Made by a program: the position numbers and the translations under genes. 8,608 bases of DNA from CAYYAQ01 sp964469555 (lineage in GTDB: Bacteria; Planctomycetota; UBA1135; UBA2386). Every line of letters starts with the position of its first letter. Position 1 is the stretch's first letter. Location: assembly GCA_964469555.1 (NCBI GenBank), contig CAYYAQ010000202.1:1-8608 (forward strand), in the 5' to 3' direction. Shown here piece after piece: positions 6,257 through 8,608 of the stretch. A model generated the notes under the pieces. It worked only from the letters and a program-made list of their open reading frames with translations. It made no database searches and was not told where the DNA came from.

Positions 6257-7729
6257 ATGAGCTCCTTGCCCACGATGAGCGTGCACGACGTGTCCTTTCA
6301 CGTCCTGCCGATGCAGACGCGCTTTCCGTTCCAGTATGGGATCGCGTCCATGACCGCGCTGCCGCATCTGTTCGTCACTGTGCGAGGTGAGTGCGGAGGA
6401 GTGCCCCTGTCCGGTGTGAGCTCGGAAGGGCTGCCGCCAAAGTGGTTCACCAAGGATCCGGAGACCACCTTCGAAGACGACTTGCCGCAGATGCTCGAAG
6501 TGATCACGGTGGCCGCGTCAAACCTGACACGGGCAGCTACCGGCACGTTCTTCGACCACTGGAAGGAGCTCTACTACCGTCAGGAGTCCTGGGCCAGGGA
6601 GAACGGAGTCCCTCCCCTGCTGGCCAATCTCGGCGTCAGCCTCATGGAACGGGCCCTGCTCGATGGGTTTTGTCGTGCGATGAAGGTCAGCCTCGCCGAG
6701 GCGTTGCGGAGTAACGTGCTGGGGCTCGCGCTCGGCGAAGTGCGAGATGAGTTGGCTGGCAACGACCCAGCGGACTTGCTGCCTGCGGCACCGCTGAGTC
6801 GCATCGTGGCGCGCCACACGGTGGGGCTCGGCGATCCACTCACCACGGCACAGGTCGAGGCCCCACTCGAAGACGGCTTGCCGTTCTCCCTCGAGGAGTG
6901 CATCGCCGCCTACGGCATCGACCACTTCAAAGTGAAGCTATGCGGCGTGCTCGAGAAGGACCTGGCGAGGCTGCGGACTTTGCAGGAGATCTTCCAGCGG
7001 GACGCGGCTCCGGACTACAAGCTGACCCTGGATGGCAATGAACAGTTTCCCGACATCGCGACGCTCGCGGCCCACTGGCAGGCCTACCGAGGTGACGAGG
7101 CGATTCGGGATCTGCTGACCCATGTTTTGTTCGTGGAGCAGCCACTGCATCGCGATTCCGCGCTGGCTGATGAGGTCAAGGACGGCTTGTCGACCTGGTC
7201 GGACGCGCCACCCTTGATCATCGATGAGTCCGAGGCGGATCTCACCTCGCTGCCCCGGGCCCTCGACTTGGGCTACGCCGGGACCAGCCACAAGAACTGC
7301 AAGGGCATCGTGAAGGGAATCGCGAACGCATGTCTGCTCGAGCATCGGCGTCGGCGGGATCCGGGTCGCCAGTTCGTGCTCAGTGGGGAGGACCTGGCGA
7401 ACGTCGGCCCGGTGGCGCTACTCCAGGATCTGGCGGTCATGGCTTGCCTCGGCATCGACCACGTGGAGCGCAATGGACATCACTACTTCCGCGGTCTGTC
7501 GATGTACCCGGATGCGGTTCAGGCCGCCGTCTTGGCAGAGCACTCCGACCTGTACCGACGGCACGAAGCTGGGTTTCCCACTCTGAACATCACGGCGGGG
7601 AGTCTGGAGATCGGAAGTGTGGTGACGGCACCCTTTGGAACCAAGACCCAGCTCGCCACCAGTCGGTTGCAGACCTTGGACGCATGGCTCGCGGACCCGA
7701 CGGCGTCACCTTCTCGTTCGAAACAGTGA
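6257..7729 (+). CDS. Enolase-superfamily enzyme (mandelate racemase/muconate lactonizing-like)
   Basis: A 490-residue cytosolic enzyme of the enolase superfamily, which uses magnesium to stabilise an enolate formed by removing the alpha-proton of a carboxylate. Visible active-site elements are Lys225 and Lys227 (FKVKLCG), the metal ligands Asp259 (LTLDGNE), Glu294 (FVEQP) and Asp323 (LIIDESE), and a distal base in SHKNCKG (Lys346 or Lys349). A lysine on both sides of the barrel is the muconate lactonizing/dipeptide epimerase layout rather than the His-Asp dyad of mandelate racemase. Members are usually 350-400 residues; this one is longer, with an enlarged N-terminal capping region (about 55-210) and a long C-terminal extension after about 415. 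Substrate and reaction (dehydration, racemisation, cycloisomerisation, elimination) cannot be assigned. It is the last gene of the operon; a weak GAAG lies just before the ATG. It ends 21 bases from the convergent cytochrome gene with no clear terminator. Confidence 0.82.
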   Translation: MSSLPTMSVHDVSFHVLPMQTRFPFQYGIASMTALPHLFVTVRGECGGVPLSGVSSEGLPPKWFTKDPETTFEDDLPQMLEVITVAASNLTRAATGTFFDHWKELYYRQESWARENGVPPLLANLGVSLMERALLDGFCRAMKVSLAEALRSNVLGLALGEVRDELAGNDPADLLPAAPLSRIVARHTVGLGDPLTTAQVEAPLEDGLPFSLEECIAAYGIDHFKVKLCGVLEKDLARLRTLQEIFQRDAAPDYKLTLDGNEQFPDIATLAAHWQAYRGDEAIRDLLTHVLFVEQPLHRDSALADEVKDGLSTWSDAPPLIIDESEADLTSLPRALDLGYAGTSHKNCKGIVKGIANACLLEHRRRRDPGRQFVLSGEDLANVGPVALLQDLAVMACLGIDHVERNGHHYFRGLSMYPDAVQAAVLAEHSDLYRRHEAGFPTLNITAGSLEIGSVVTAPFGTKTQLATSRLQTLDAWLADPTASPSRSKQ

Positions 7730-7750
7730 TACGCGGGTCGATGCCGGCGC

Positions 7751-8608
7751 TCACTTCCTGGCCGTCAAGAACTTGAGCAACTCGAGGACCTGGCGCTCGC
7801 TCAGTGAGTCCAGGAGGCCCGCCGGCATCGCCGACTCCCCGGTCGTCCGTCGATCGGCGATCTTTGACTTCTCGATCCGCGTGACCGCCCCGGCGTTGGC
7901 CACCTCGATCATGTCGGCGGACTCTGACCGCACCATGCCGCTGACCTTGCTGCCGTCCTCCAGGCTGATGACGTGGAGTTCGAAAGCCTCGCCGACCACA
8001 GCGTTCGGATCGACGATGTTCTCGATGAAGTAATCGACGCCGTTGCGATAGGAGCCGGTGAGATCCGGGCCGTTCTCGCCGCCCAACGTGTGGCAGATGG
8101 CACACAGGGACGTGAAGAGCTTCTGGCCGTTTGCCTTGCTGTATGCCCAGACTGGCGCCTCGGAGTAGAGCTTCTGGTAGGCGGTGATGCGCTCCTTCAC
8201 GTCTGCGCTGGCGTCCGACGCACCCCACGAGGCGGCGACACGTCTGGTGACCTCTGCATCGTCGATGTTGCGCATGTCGCGAATGTGTAGCGCGGTGATC
8301 CAGCTCCTTGGGACGCGCTTGGTGTCGACGGCCTCGAGCAGGGCACGGGCGAGGACCGGCTTGCCCGACATGGTGACCAGCGCCGTGGCGCGATCCCCAG
8401 CCGCGAGTCCCTTCAGGTGACCGAGCAGTGATTCGGCGACAGCGGCGTCGTCGAACCGGCCGATCATCGGAATCACGCCGGGACGCAACGCCTTGTCGTC
8501 GAGGGCCGCGAGCAACTGCGTCCTGCAGCCGTCATCGCCGACCTGTCGCAGCAGCTTCAGGGAGCGCCGCTTCGCGGAGGTGGCAGAGCAGGCGAGCGCA
8601 GACTGGCG
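7751..8608 (-). CDS. PVC-type heme-binding CxxCH protein, C-terminal part
   Basis: The frame is open to the window edge, so the N-terminus is missing; 285 residues are visible. The first about 130 are helical and HEAT-like (LLAALDDKALRPGVIPMIG, ALVTMSGKPVLARALLEAV). Then comes a c-type heme domain: CAICH with Cys169, Cys172 and His173, GGENGPDLTGSYRNG, ENIVDPNAVV, and a probable axial Met261 in SAMPAGLLDSLS, ending in LLKFLTARK. This is the 'putative heme-binding domain' architecture found almost only in Planctomycetes and Verrucomicrobia, where it usually follows a propeller and HEAT repeats in proteins of about 900-1,200 residues. It works in the periplasm in electron transfer, with a catalytic partner domain probably lying beyond the window. 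The TTG at 8513-8515 is not a real start because the frame continues upstream. It points the same way as the cupredoxin and propeller genes, but on the far side of the plus-strand operon. Confidence 0.88.
   Translation of the reverse strand, partial: RQSALACSATSAKRRSLKLLRQVGDDGCRTQLLAALDDKALRPGVIPMIGRFDDAAVAESLLGHLKGLAAGDRATALVTMSGKPVLARALLEAVDTKRVPRSWITALHIRDMRNIDDAEVTRRVAASWGASDASADVKERITAYQKLYSEAPVWAYSKANGQKLFTSLCAICHTLGGENGPDLTGSYRNGVDYFIENIVDPNAVVGEAFELHVISLEDGSKVSGMVRSESADMIEVANAGAVTRIEKSKIADRRTTGESAMPAGLLDSLSERQVLELLKFLTARK

Noticed and set aside
5171..6367. A 398-codon open frame on the minus strand antisense to the MetE-like gene
   Set aside because: High-GC antisense shadow: the product is charged, has no recognisable domain, and the plus strand encodes a protein with a clear zinc site and family motifs.
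7730..7750. Bidirectional terminator between the convergent enolase-like and cytochrome genes
   Set aside because: Only short palindromes (TTCGAA, GCCGGC) occur nearby; no stem of useful length and no T-run.
8513..8515. TTG as the start codon of the right-hand cytochrome gene
   Set aside because: The frame continues without a stop to position 8608 with helical, family-like sequence, so the true start lies outside the window.
1..8608. CRISPR arrays, tRNA or rRNA genes
   Set aside because: No regularly spaced direct repeats, cloverleaf or ribosomal sequence was seen on either strand.

Overview
The window looks like a scaffold from a Planctomycetota-type bacterium (PVC superphylum), probably from a metagenome. 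DNA is GC-rich throughout. Three genes belong to the large secreted redox families characteristic of this group: a heme-binding CxxCH protein, a beta-propeller enzyme with a carbohydrate-binding tail, and an azurin-like copper protein. A run of exactly ten Ns at 4869-4878 is an assembly join. Shine-Dalgarno sequences are mostly absent, which is common in this phylum.

Layout. Positions 1-140 (minus) hold the edge of what may be an IS91-type transposase; 141-264 is non-coding. Two minus-strand genes follow as a translationally coupled pair: a secreted cupredoxin (2166-3227, first in the operon) and a secreted beta-propeller protein with a C-terminal CBM35-like domain (265-2169). A 128-bp divergent intergenic region with a nearly concentric pair of palindromes separates them from a plus-strand operon. 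That operon encodes a DUF3311-like small membrane protein (3356-3592), a sodium:solute symporter (3592-5228, interrupted by the N gap), a MetE-C-like zinc methyltransferase of 341 residues (5225-6250) and an enolase-superfamily enzyme of 490 residues (6257-7729). Its genes overlap by 1 nt, overlap by 4 nt, and then lie 6 nt apart. Tail to tail with the operon, 21 bp away, is the C-terminal part of a PVC-type cytochrome c protein (7751-8608, minus), cut by the window edge.

How they may work together. The plus-strand operon reads as a compact import-and-process unit: sodium-driven uptake of a small organic acid, alpha-proton abstraction chemistry on a carboxylate by the enolase-like enzyme, and alkyl (probably methyl) transfer by the MetE-like enzyme. 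No canonical pathway that I know combines these three, so a pathway for a methylated carboxylate is the most interesting hypothesis here; the substrate cannot be read from sequence. The minus-strand genes look like extracytoplasmic oxidation and electron transfer: a propeller enzyme, a blue-copper protein with an intact azurin ligand set, and a heme c protein. In many PVC proteins these modules are fused; here the copper and propeller modules are separate genes and the heme gene lies across the plus-strand operon.
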